DNA of 18,604 bases from Lachnoclostridium sp. UBA7122 (GTDB lineage: Bacteria; Bacillota; Clostridia; Lachnospirales; Lachnospiraceae), in contig DKXQ01000181.1 in assembly GCA_002493085.1 (NCBI GenBank), forward strand, positions 1 to 18,604, in the 5' to 3' direction. The translations under genes and the position numbers were made by a program. Under the pieces are notes generated by a model. The model had not been told where the DNA came from, made no database searches, and was given only the letters and a program-made list of their open reading frames with translations. Shown in pieces: positions 1-7,295 of this stretch. Each line of letters starts with the position of its first letter. Positions within the stretch are counted from its first letter, which is position 1.

Positions 1-71
1 TTATTTATTGAACGATATACTAGTCTTATGCATTTTAATTCTTCAAGGTTATCTAATGCTTCTTGCACCAA
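1..71 (-). CDS. Possible partial ORF, C-terminus beyond window
   Basis: After the stop of the C39-like gene a second minus-strand frame stays open to the window edge. From a TTG at 71-69 it reads LVQEALDNLEELKCIRLVYR and continues open. A GAGGTGAT motif near 95-102 would serve a start near 84-86, but that codon is ATA rather than ATG. The only nearby ATG (79-77) is in another frame and stops after eight codons. The helical, charged peptide looks protein-like, but 23 codons is too little to assign a family. It could be a real downstream partner with a weak start, a decayed gene, or chance. Confidence 0.3.
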   Translation of the reverse strand, partial: MVQEALDNLEELKCIRLVYRSIN

Positions 72-90
72 CTTATCATTTATTATTAGA

Positions 91-1248
91 CTATATCACC
101 TCTACCAACTGCTCATTCATACCTATCGTCTGTAATGCCTCACTCTTTAACGAATTTGCGGATGTTATATAAATTCTAGAAACACATGGAGTTTCCCAAT
201 CCATTGCTCTCTCTTTCATCCATGTCTTAAATCTTGCATAAACCTCATTATAAACCAACTGCATTCTAGGATATAAAGGAACTACGCAATATTTTAATTC
301 AGCAGCCCCATACCTCATATCACCTTGACTGTCTGCCCAGCCAAGTTTCATTTTTTTATAAGGAAAAAGATTATCATCCATTACATAAAGATCACTAACC
401 AACTTTACATGTGGAACAACATCAATTTCCGAATCTATAATACTTTTAACTAATATTTGGTCATCTAAAATATTTTTATCCATCAATCCATGACCTATAA
501 TTGAAACTGCATGTCTTATAGGATACAAAAATCCAACCATTGGCAACCCTGATTCAATATATGCCATTACTTCTTCAATAAATTTATCGTCTAATTCTTT
601 CTCACATTGAAGAATAAGCGGACTAAATCCATATTTCTTAAATATATCAGAAACCTGAATAGGATTTAGACCTATTGAAGGTGTTTTTCTTCCCCAATCA
701 TTATTTGCGACATTAACTATTTCACCAATAGTAGTATCGACGTAATTTTTAAATTTATTACCATAATAACGTAGAATTGTCCATGTTGCCGTATGTGCAC
801 AAACAGAAATATCTGTTTCTTGTGATTTCCATGGAAAGCTACTTACTGACATTGTATTCCCAGCTATATATGCCTTAAAATCATACAATGTAATATATGC
901 CTTTTCATTTATTAGTATTCTCGGATTAATTAATGTTCTTCCAAATTTTGTGCCAACGACTGTTGGACGTAACACTATATATCCATAATATTCTTCATTT
1001 TTTAAAATGTGCAAACGACAACATTTCTTATCATAATTTCTTAATTTTTGAGCATAATGAATATAAAATGTACTTAAATAATCCGTATCATAATATGGAT
1101 ATTCTATCCTAATTTCATCACATTTCGTTGCTAAATTATTTTTTAAAACACTTATTGTATCTTTATCAATAAGAGATTCCGGCATACAATCTGACAACTT
1201 TTCATATGACTCTAAACTATTAATTTGAATTGAAATAAAAGAAATCAT
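91..1248 (-). CDS. C39-like papain-fold protein of unknown role
   Basis: 385 residues, no signal peptide and no clear membrane segment, so probably cytoplasmic. The middle matches the layout of C39-like cysteine peptidases: Gln143 (oxyanion position), then Cys150 in VCAHTATWTILRYYG, resembling the C39 pattern of Q, Cys-Gly and YYG. His246 in RHAVSIIGHG follows about 95 residues later, with several Asp candidates after it. The N-terminal 130 residues hold a distinct block, GYIVLRP (89-95) and GRTLINP (103-109), that I do not recognise as a named domain. The start ATG has a GGGGGA motif upstream. Base composition is visibly more AT-rich than the str operon beside it, and the gene lies beyond the tuf terminator, so it is probably a separately transcribed, acquired gene. 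Substrate unknown. The fold is moderately likely; peptidase activity is inference. Confidence 0.6.
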   Translation of the reverse strand: MISFISIQINSLESYEKLSDCMPESLIDKDTISVLKNNLATKCDEIRIEYPYYDTDYLSTFYIHYAQKLRNYDKKCCRLHILKNEEYYGYIVLRPTVVGTKFGRTLINPRILINEKAYITLYDFKAYIAGNTMSVSSFPWKSQETDISVCAHTATWTILRYYGNKFKNYVDTTIGEIVNVANNDWGRKTPSIGLNPIQVSDIFKKYGFSPLILQCEKELDDKFIEEVMAYIESGLPMVGFLYPIRHAVSIIGHGLMDKNILDDQILVKSIIDSEIDVVPHVKLVSDLYVMDDNLFPYKKMKLGWADSQGDMRYGAAELKYCVVPLYPRMQLVYNEVYARFKTWMKERAMDWETPCVSRIYITSANSLKSEALQTIGMNEQLVEVI

Positions 1249-1366
1249 AAATTAGTTTCCCCCAAATAATATAATTCTATGATATCATCTAATCATTAAA
1301 TTGTACACTTTATATTTATAGAACCATTTTAGAGCCACTTTCTTAAACTATAGTAATTATTTATAG

Positions 1367-1401
1367 AAAAATGGGACTTCCTGAAACACCAAGAAGCCCC
1401 A
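1367..1401 (-). terminator. Rho-independent terminator of the str operon (after tuf)
   Basis: On the minus strand TGGGGCTTCTTG pairs with CAGGAAGTCCCA (12 positions, including G-U pairs) around a 6-nt loop, followed by a run of five T. It lies about 20 nt after the tuf stop codon and closes the rpsL-rpsG-fusA-tuf unit. Confidence 0.9.
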
Positions 1402-1422
1402 TAAAATCCAGCTTTTTACTGA

Positions 1423-2613
1423 TTATTCAATAATCTTAGCAACCTTACCTGAACCTACAGTACGACCACCCTCACGGATAGCGAAGTTAAGACCCTGCTC
1501 CATAGCTACAGGATGGATAAGCTCGATTGTCATTTCTACATTATCACCAGGCATGCACATTTCTGTACCATTTGGCAGTTCGCAAACACCTGTTACGTCT
1601 GTTGTCCTGAAATAGAACTGTGGACGGTAGTTGTTGAAGAATGGTGTATGACGGCCACCTTCATCCTTTGTTAAAACGTATACCTGTGCTGTAAATTTCT
1701 TATGGCATGTTACAGTCCCTGGCTTAGCAAGTACCTGGCCACGTACAATCTGGTCACGGTTGATGCCACGCAGGAGTGCTCCAATGTTGTCACCAGCCTG
1801 TGCTTCATCAAGCATCTTACGGAACATTTCAATACCTGTTACAACTGTCTTATTAGTGTCTTCTTTAACACCAAGGATTTCAAGTTCGTCGTTAAGGTGA
1901 AGTGTACCTCTCTCTACTCTTCCTGTAGCAACTGTACCACGTCCTGTAATTGTAAATACGTCTTCTACTGGCATAAGGAATGGCTTGTCTGTATCACGTT
2001 CTGGATTTGGAATATAGCTGTCAACTGTTTCCATAAGTTCCATAATCTTGTCGCCCCATTCGCTTGAAGGGTCTTCAAGTGCTTTAAGAGCTGAACCTTT
2101 GATAATTGGGCAGTCATTAAATCCGTACTCTTCGAGTGCTTCTGTAACTTCCATTTCCACTAATTCGATAAGTTCTTCATCATCAACCATATCACACTTG
2201 TTAAGGAATACAACAATATAAGGAACGTTTACCTGACGTGAAAGCAGTATGTGCTCTTTTGTCTGTGCCATAACACCATCAGTTGCAGCAACAACGAGGA
2301 TAGCACCATCCATCTGTGCAGCACCTGTAATCATGTTCTTTACATAGTCAGCGTGGCCTGGGCAGTCAACGTGTGCATAGTGCCTTGCTTCTGTTTCATA
2401 CTCAACATGTGCTGTAGAAATTGTGATACCTCTTTCACGCTCTTCTGGAGCTTTATCAATATTTTCAAAATCTACTGCTGCATTCTTACCTGAAACTCTC
2501 TCAGCAAGTACTTTTGTAATAGCAGCTGTAAGAGTTGTTTTACCATGGTCTACGTGTCCAATAGTACCAATGTTACAATGAGGTTTAGTTCTTTCAAACT
2601 TTTCTTTAGCCAT
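1423..2613 (-). CDS. tuf: Elongation factor Tu
   Basis: EF-Tu, the cytoplasmic GTPase that delivers aminoacyl-tRNA to the ribosomal A site. The 396 residues match the usual family length. Visible GTPase motifs are GHVDHGKT (19-26), switch-II DCPGH (83-87), NKCD (138-141) and GSALK (173-177). Domains 2 and 3 follow and end with the typical GRTVGSGKVAKIIE. AAGGAGGA precedes the ATG at good spacing. It is the last gene of the str operon but is separated from fusA by a 132-nt gap holding its own strong promoter, so it can be made both from the operon and independently, which fits the high EF-Tu demand. Confidence 0.99.
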   Translation of the reverse strand: MAKEKFERTKPHCNIGTIGHVDHGKTTLTAAITKVLAERVSGKNAAVDFENIDKAPEERERGITISTAHVEYETEARHYAHVDCPGHADYVKNMITGAAQMDGAILVVAATDGVMAQTKEHILLSRQVNVPYIVVFLNKCDMVDDEELIELVEMEVTEALEEYGFNDCPIIKGSALKALEDPSSEWGDKIMELMETVDSYIPNPERDTDKPFLMPVEDVFTITGRGTVATGRVERGTLHLNDELEILGVKEDTNKTVVTGIEMFRKMLDEAQAGDNIGALLRGINRDQIVRGQVLAKPGTVTCHKKFTAQVYVLTKDEGGRHTPFFNNYRPQFYFRTTDVTGVCELPNGTEMCMPGDNVEMTIELIHPVAMEQGLNFAIREGGRTVGSGKVAKIIE

Positions 2614-2689
2614 CTTTAATTATCCTCCTTTTAATAAATAGGCACACAATGCCTTGCCGTTTTGCGCATCTAACTACGCTATGGGATTT

Positions 2690-2718
2690 ATTATATTGCA
2701 AAATTAACCATTTTTCAA
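2690..2718 (-). promoter_or_regulatory. Sigma-A type promoter for tuf
   Basis: TTGAAA (2718-2713), a 17-nt spacer and a perfect TATAAT (2695-2690) on the minus strand, in the fusA-tuf gap. Transcription would start near 2683, giving a leader of about 70 nt before tuf. Confidence 0.85.
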
Positions 2719-2745
2719 GTCTTTTAAGACAATTTAATTCTACTA

Positions 2746-4866
2746 TCAGTCTGAATTTTTCGCTGCAAGCACTTTTTCCTGTACAGACTTTGGAACTTGT
2801 TCATATTTTTCAAAGAACATTGAATAGTTTCCACGTCCCTGTGTCTTTGAACGAAGATCTGTTGAGTAACCAAACATCTCAGCAAGTGGCACATATCCTC
2901 TTACAATCTTTCCACCGCCAAGGTCGTCCATGCCTTCTATACGTCCACGGCGTGCATTGATATCACCAATTACATCGCCCATGTATTCCTCAGGCATTGT
3001 TACTTCAACTTTCATAATAGGCTCGAGAAGTACAGGTTTTGCTTTCTTCATAGCATCTTTAAATGCCATTGAACCTGCAATGTGGAATGCCAGTTCACTT
3101 GAATCGACTTCATGGTATGAACCATCCCATACAGTAGCATGTACACCAAGTACTGGATATCCTCCAAGTACACCTGCCTGTGCTGCCTCTTCGATACCTT
3201 CGCCAACTGCTGGTATATATTCTTTAGGAATTGCACCACCAACTACAGTTGACTCAAACTTAAATGTCTCTTCTCCGTTAGGGTCCATAGGCTCAAACTT
3301 AACTTTACAGTGCCCATACTGTCCACGTCCGCCAGACTGTTTAGCATATTTGCTGTCTACATCAACAGATTCTGTAAATGTCTCTTTATAAGAAACCTGT
3401 GGAGCACCTACGTTGGCTTCTACTTTAAATTCCCTGAGAAGGCGGTCTACAATTATCTCTAAGTGGAGTTCGCCCATACCTGCGATAATTGTCTGTCCTG
3501 TTTCAGGGTCTGTATGCTGTTTAAATGTCGGGTCTTCTTCAGCAAGTTTTGCTAAAGCTTCACCCATCTTAGTCTGCCCGTCTTTTGTCTTAGGCTCAAT
3601 AGCCAGTTCAATAACAGGCTCTGGGAATTCCATAGATTCCAGTATAACAGGGTGCTGCTCATCACAGATTGTATCACCTGTCGTTGTAGTCTTTAAACCT
3701 ACAGCAGCAGCTATATCACCTGAATAAACTTTTTCTAATTCCTCCCTCTTGTTTGCATGCATCTGTAAGATACGTCCTACACGCTCTTTCTTGTTCTTTG
3801 TCGCATTAAGCACATAAGAACCCGATTTCAGTGTTCCTGAATAAACCCTGAAGAATGCAAGCTTGCCAACAAATGGGTCAGCCATAATCTTAAATGCAAG
3901 TGCTGAGAAAGGTTCTTCATCAGAAGAATGGCGCACAACTTCGTTGCCATCTTCATCTACACCTGTGATATCAGGAATATCTGTTGGTGCAGGCATATAT
4001 TCAAGTATAGCGTCAAGAAGTTTCTGTACACCTTTATTTCTGTATGCAGAACCACAGCAGACAGGCACAGCCGTGCACTCACATGTAGCCTTGCGCAGTG
4101 CTTTTTTCATGTCTTCTATAGGCGGTTCTTCTCCTTCAAGGTAAACCATCATAAGGTCATCATCAAGGTCACAGATTTTCTCAACGAGTTCTGTATGGTA
4201 TTGTTCAGCCTGTTCTTTCATATCATCAGGAACTGGCACTACTGAGATATCATCACCTTTTTCATCATTGTAGATGTATGCTTCCATCTCAAATAAGTCA
4301 ACTATACCTTTAAATTCATCCTCTTTGCCGATTGGCAGCTGGACAATAATTGCATTTTTACCTAATCTGTCACGTATCTGGTCAACAGCACCGAAAAAGT
4401 TTGCACCTAAAATATCCATTTTGTTGATAAATGCCATTCTAGGCACATTATAAGTGTCAGCCTGTCTCCAGACATTTTCTGACTGTGGCTCAACACCGCC
4501 CTTAGCACAAAACACACCAACAGCGCCATCAAGTACACGGAGAGAACGCTCAACTTCAACAGTAAAGTCAACGTGTCCTGGTGTATCAATAATATTGATG
4601 CGGTGCTCTAATGCACCATCCATCGGCTTTGTATGGTCTTCCATTGTCCAGTGGCAAGTAGTAGCCGCAGATGTGATTGTGATGCCTCTTTCCTGCTCCT
4701 GTGCCATCCAGTCCATAGTTGCAGTACCTTCGTGGGTATCACCAATTTTATAATTAATACCAGTATAATAAAGAATACGCTCTGTCAATGTTGTTTTACC
4801 AGCATCGATATGGGCCATAATACCGATATTCCTTGTTCTTTCAAGTGGATATTCTCTTCCAGCCAA
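2746..4866 (-). CDS. fusA: Elongation factor G
   Basis: EF-G, the GTPase that drives ribosomal translocation and, with RRF, ribosome recycling. 706 residues, full family length. Motifs are AHIDAGKT (18-25), DTPGH (94-98) and NKMD (148-151), followed by domains II to V. The usual N-terminus MAGREYPLERTRNIG is encoded from a TTG start (4866-4864). AGGAGG lies 9 nt upstream and the only in-frame upstream ATG runs straight into a stop, so TTG is the real start. The gene ends in tandem stops (TGA TAG). It sits 39 nt after rpsG and ahead of tuf in the str operon. Confidence 0.99.
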   Translation of the reverse strand: MAGREYPLERTRNIGIMAHIDAGKTTLTERILYYTGINYKIGDTHEGTATMDWMAQEQERGITITSAATTCHWTMEDHTKPMDGALEHRINIIDTPGHVDFTVEVERSLRVLDGAVGVFCAKGGVEPQSENVWRQADTYNVPRMAFINKMDILGANFFGAVDQIRDRLGKNAIIVQLPIGKEDEFKGIVDLFEMEAYIYNDEKGDDISVVPVPDDMKEQAEQYHTELVEKICDLDDDLMMVYLEGEEPPIEDMKKALRKATCECTAVPVCCGSAYRNKGVQKLLDAILEYMPAPTDIPDITGVDEDGNEVVRHSSDEEPFSALAFKIMADPFVGKLAFFRVYSGTLKSGSYVLNATKNKKERVGRILQMHANKREELEKVYSGDIAAAVGLKTTTTGDTICDEQHPVILESMEFPEPVIELAIEPKTKDGQTKMGEALAKLAEEDPTFKQHTDPETGQTIIAGMGELHLEIIVDRLLREFKVEANVGAPQVSYKETFTESVDVDSKYAKQSGGRGQYGHCKVKFEPMDPNGEETFKFESTVVGGAIPKEYIPAVGEGIEEAAQAGVLGGYPVLGVHATVWDGSYHEVDSSELAFHIAGSMAFKDAMKKAKPVLLEPIMKVEVTMPEEYMGDVIGDINARRGRIEGMDDLGGGKIVRGYVPLAEMFGYSTDLRSKTQGRGNYSMFFEKYEQVPKSVQEKVLAAKNSD

Positions 4867-4905
4867 GGCTTTATACCTCCTGATTTTATATTACATGAGA
4901 CAAAA

Positions 4906-5376
4906 TTACCAGCGGTAATGGGCGAAAGCTTTATTTGCTTCTGCCATCTTATGCATATCTTCTTTCTTCTTAACAGCAGCGCCTGTATTATTAGACGCAT
5001 CTAAAATCTCGTTGGCAAGTCTTTCTTTCATTGTCTTCTCGCCTCTTTTACGTGAGTAAAGAGTGAGCCAGCGCAGTGCTAAAGCCTGCCTTCTGTCAGG
5101 TCTTACTTCAATAGGTACCTGGTAGGTTGCACCACCGATACGTCTTGCTTTTACTTCGAGCTGTGGCATAATATTGTTCATAGCCTCCTCGAATACTTCC
5201 ACTGCATCTTTTCCAGACTTTGCTGCTATCTCTTCAAAAGCGCCATAAACAATTTTCTGGGCGGTCCCTTTTTTGCCATCAAGCATAATATTGTTAATAA
5301 GTTTTGTTACAATTTTATTCTTGTATACAGGGTCTGCTAATACGTCCCTTTTCTGTATATGTCCTTTACGTGGCAC
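4906..5376 (-). CDS. rpsG: Ribosomal protein S7
   Basis: Small-subunit protein S7, which nucleates assembly of the 16S rRNA 3' domain. 156 residues, the standard length, starting VPRKGHIQKRDVLADPVY from a GTG at 5376-5374. AAGGAGGG lies just upstream of this GTG. A longer in-frame start at 5406 would add ten residues foreign to the family and place the ribosome-binding site inside the gene, so it is rejected. The C-terminus NKAFAHYRW is typical. The 148-nt gap before it, back to rpsL, holds three hairpins that could be an S7 operator. The stop codon lies in a small 6-bp hairpin (4905-4919). Confidence 0.98.
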   Translation of the reverse strand: MPRKGHIQKRDVLADPVYKNKIVTKLINNIMLDGKKGTAQKIVYGAFEEIAAKSGKDAVEVFEEAMNNIMPQLEVKARRIGGATYQVPIEVRPDRRQALALRWLTLYSRKRGEKTMKERLANEILDASNNTGAAVKKKEDMHKMAEANKAFAHYRW

Positions 5377-5401
5377 GTTACTTCCCTCCTTAACATTATT
5401 T

Positions 5402-5500
5402 AGCAATGCTTAGGTATTGCGCACATTGCTATTATTAATTCACAGGTACTCACGGTATTCTGTGTCCGCACCAGGTTAATTTATAATGTGAAATTAATCC
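5402..5500 (-). promoter_or_regulatory. Structured rpsL-rpsG intergenic RNA, candidate S7 translational operator
   Basis: Three hairpins can be drawn in the message between rpsL and rpsG. The first pairs 5491-5500 with 5474-5482 (GGATTAATTT with AAATTAACC, one bulge). The second pairs CACAG (5464-5460) with CTGTG (5445-5441) and has a short inner TAC/GTA helix. The third pairs AGCAATG (5430-5424) with CATTGCT (5408-5402), about 10 nt before the rpsG ribosome-binding site. In E. coli S7 represses the str operon by binding the rpsL-rpsG gap; an equivalent role here is inference from position and structure. Confidence 0.45.
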
Positions 5501-5524
5501 GGCACTTCCCCAAATTAGTGAATA

Positions 5525-5938
5525 TTACTTTTTAGGTCTCTTTGCTCCATATTTAGAACGGGCCTGCTTCCTGTTCACAACGCCTGCAGTATCAAGTTTT
5601 CCACGTACAATATGATATCTTGTACCTGGTAAATCCTTAACCCTGCCGCCACGGATAAGAACAACACTATGCTCCTGTAAGTTATGTCCCTCACCTGGGA
5701 TATAACTTGTTACTTCCATACCATTTGAAAGACGTACCCTGGCTGTCTTTCTAAGCGCTGAATTAGGCTTTTTAGGGGTAGCGGTACGGACAGCAGTACA
5801 GACACCTCTCTTCTGTGGGGAGCTCTGCTCTACAACCTTCTTGTTAAGAGAGTTGTATGTGTACTGGAGTGCAGGAGAATTAGACTTCTTTTTTGAAACC
5901 TTTCTTCCTTTCCTTACTAACTGGTTAAATGTTGGCAT
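5525..5938 (-). CDS. rpsL: Ribosomal protein S12
   Basis: S12, the decoding-centre protein of the 30S subunit. 137 residues from the ATG at 5938; AGGAGGTG lies 6 nt upstream, so a start three codons earlier at a GTG inside that motif is rejected. It carries the longer Firmicutes-type N-terminal region (about residues 20-45), the conserved TPKKPNSALRK (54-64) and GGRVKDLPG (97-105). Lys56/57 and Lys101, corresponding to the Lys42/43 and Lys88 region of E. coli S12, are unchanged, so no common streptomycin-resistance substitution is seen. First gene of the str operon, directly behind a near-consensus promoter. Confidence 0.98.
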   Translation of the reverse strand: MPTFNQLVRKGRKVSKKKSNSPALQYTYNSLNKKVVEQSSPQKRGVCTAVRTATPKKPNSALRKTARVRLSNGMEVTSYIPGEGHNLQEHSVVLIRGGRVKDLPGTRYHIVRGKLDTAGVVNRKQARSKYGAKRPKK

Positions 5939-5972
5939 TAATTTCACCTCCTGTTTATATATTTTGGTTACT

Positions 5973-5989
5973 TATGCAAAATTTGCATA
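5973..5989. repeat. Palindrome TATGCAAA-a-TTTGCATA at str transcription start
   Basis: A perfect 8-bp inverted repeat around a single central base lies just downstream of the str -10 box, where transcription should begin. A third copy of TATGCAAA (6004-6011) lies inside the promoter spacer. The arrangement resembles a repressor operator overlapping a promoter, although it could also form a short 5' hairpin in the message. Confidence 0.5.
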
Positions 5990-5996
5990 CCCGCTT

Positions 5997-6025
5997 ATTT
6001 TAATATGCAAATATTTATTTGTCAA
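5997..6025 (-). promoter_or_regulatory. Strong sigma-A promoter of the str operon
   Basis: Consensus TTGACA (6025-6020), a 17-nt spacer and TAAAAT (6002-5997). The predicted start is near 5990, about 50 nt before rpsL. The -35 box lies only 13 nt beyond the stop of the preceding gene. Confidence 0.88.
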
Positions 6026-6038
6026 CACTTTTATAGCT

Positions 6039-7226
6039 TTATTTTTTATTTTTCAGCTTGATTTCCTGTATTTTATTTTCCATTACAAAATAATATCTGT
6101 TTATGCTGCCCGCTGGAAAAAACTCTGTAACCTTGCCATCTATGCTGCATGACAGCTTTTCTACTCCATTTAAACGGAATATTATACACTGTGATGCCGA
6201 ATTAAGCAGAATTTCATCATTGTCATACATCCTGGCTGTAGTATATCCTGCATTAATTCCCATATCCAGCACGGTTTCCCCATCCATATCATATATTTTC
6301 ATCTGGTATGGTGTTTTCATATTGCTGTTTTCAATAATCATTCCTACATATTTACTATTACAGAGTGCGCTTTTTATCTTAGTTTTATACGTCTGTGAAT
6401 AAACTTCTTTGGGCTGTTTTGCATTGCTCCATACACTGAAACCGTTATCAGTAAATATGCATATATTATTGTTTCCAAGAAACCTTACATCTGCAATTAC
6501 AATTTCATCGTAGTTTTTTGCTCCAACAAGACAGTTTGTATTCTGTCCGACATCTGTAAAATCATAAAAAGCAGCCCGGCTCTGGATTTTGCCGTTTGTC
6601 ACACATACATATGCTGCTGCCAGGTTAGTTCCTTCTGGTGAAATATCTATACACACAGGATATCCATCATCAATATTTGTAGGTATTTCAACAAGCAGTT
6701 TATCAGATATATCATATGGATTATATATATTTATTACATTAGAACCAGGCTGTTCAAGCAGGACTGCAACTATGCCATGCTCTGAAACAGAGGCCTGTAC
6801 TATTGGATAATCTGTTTTAATTTCCCATCCCTGTCCCTCGCCATTGTATACAAAAAGGGACTTGCCTCCTATATCTGCTACAGTAACATAGCTTCCACAT
6901 ATATCTGCAGCTGGTGAAACCATGTTATAACTGCCATTCCATATTGTCTTTCCAGATGCATCGGTTGCAGAAATCCCATCACGGCTGTATCTGAGTATTT
7001 TATTGCCATATGATGTATAATTTGCAAAACTGCTGTCTTTTATTTCTGTTTCTTCTGTTACTTCATATGATGTATACTGCCTGTTCATAAATGATTTTAG
7101 AAGTAAAACAAATATGCCACCCGCTGTAACAATGCAGGCAATACATATCAATATAAATATCGTTATTTTACGGCGGCGCCCACTTATAACAGATATATCC
7201 TGTGAGCGCCCTACAAAACTATCCAT
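6039..7226 (-). CDS. DUF5711-like membrane-anchored beta-propeller protein
   Basis: 395 residues. A basic N-terminus (GRRRK, 17-21) is followed by one membrane helix at about 23-45, so most of the protein should lie outside the membrane. The rest consists of repeated beta-rich units typical of WD40/PQQ-like propellers, for example LRYSRDGISATDASGKTIW and ICGSYVTVADIGGKSLFVY. These match my memory of the DUF5711 family of Lachnospiraceae and related Clostridia, which has no established function. Only a weak AGGGGA motif precedes the ATG. It lies 69 nt after the LysM gene and is probably co-transcribed with it. No terminator is visible before the str promoter. The family name is from recall, not a search. 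Confidence 0.75.
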   Translation of the reverse strand: MDSFVGRSQDISVISGRRRKITIFILICIACIVTAGGIFVLLLKSFMNRQYTSYEVTEETEIKDSSFANYTSYGNKILRYSRDGISATDASGKTIWNGSYNMVSPAADICGSYVTVADIGGKSLFVYNGEGQGWEIKTDYPIVQASVSEHGIVAVLLEQPGSNVINIYNPYDISDKLLVEIPTNIDDGYPVCIDISPEGTNLAAAYVCVTNGKIQSRAAFYDFTDVGQNTNCLVGAKNYDEIVIADVRFLGNNNICIFTDNGFSVWSNAKQPKEVYSQTYKTKIKSALCNSKYVGMIIENSNMKTPYQMKIYDMDGETVLDMGINAGYTTARMYDNDEILLNSASQCIIFRLNGVEKLSCSIDGKVTEFFPAGSINRYYFVMENKIQEIKLKNKK

Positions 7227-7295
7227 ATTCCAGTCCCCTGTTCTTCGTTTGTAATTAAGTATAACTTATCAAATAGTACAAAGCAAGCAATAAAG

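Noticed and set aside
77..79. ATG start for the left-edge frame
   Set aside because: It opens a different frame that stops after eight codons.
1279..1288. Palindrome ATGATATCAT upstream of the C39-like gene
   Set aside because: Ten bases in very AT-rich sequence; expected by chance and no promoter can be fixed around it.
2719..2730. GTCTTAAAAGAC between fusA and tuf as a terminator
   Set aside because: Five-bp stem with a 2-nt loop and no T run after it.
1702..4753. Many plus-strand open frames of 80-150 codons opposite tuf and fusA
   Set aside because: They are antisense shadows of strongly biased coding sequences, with Cys/Ser-rich unlikely proteins and no matching ribosome-binding sites.
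4905..4919. Hairpin ATTACC-agc-GGTAAT at the rpsG stop codon followed by TTTT
   Set aside because: Only 6 bp with a short T run in the middle of an operon; too weak to call a terminator, at most partial attenuation.
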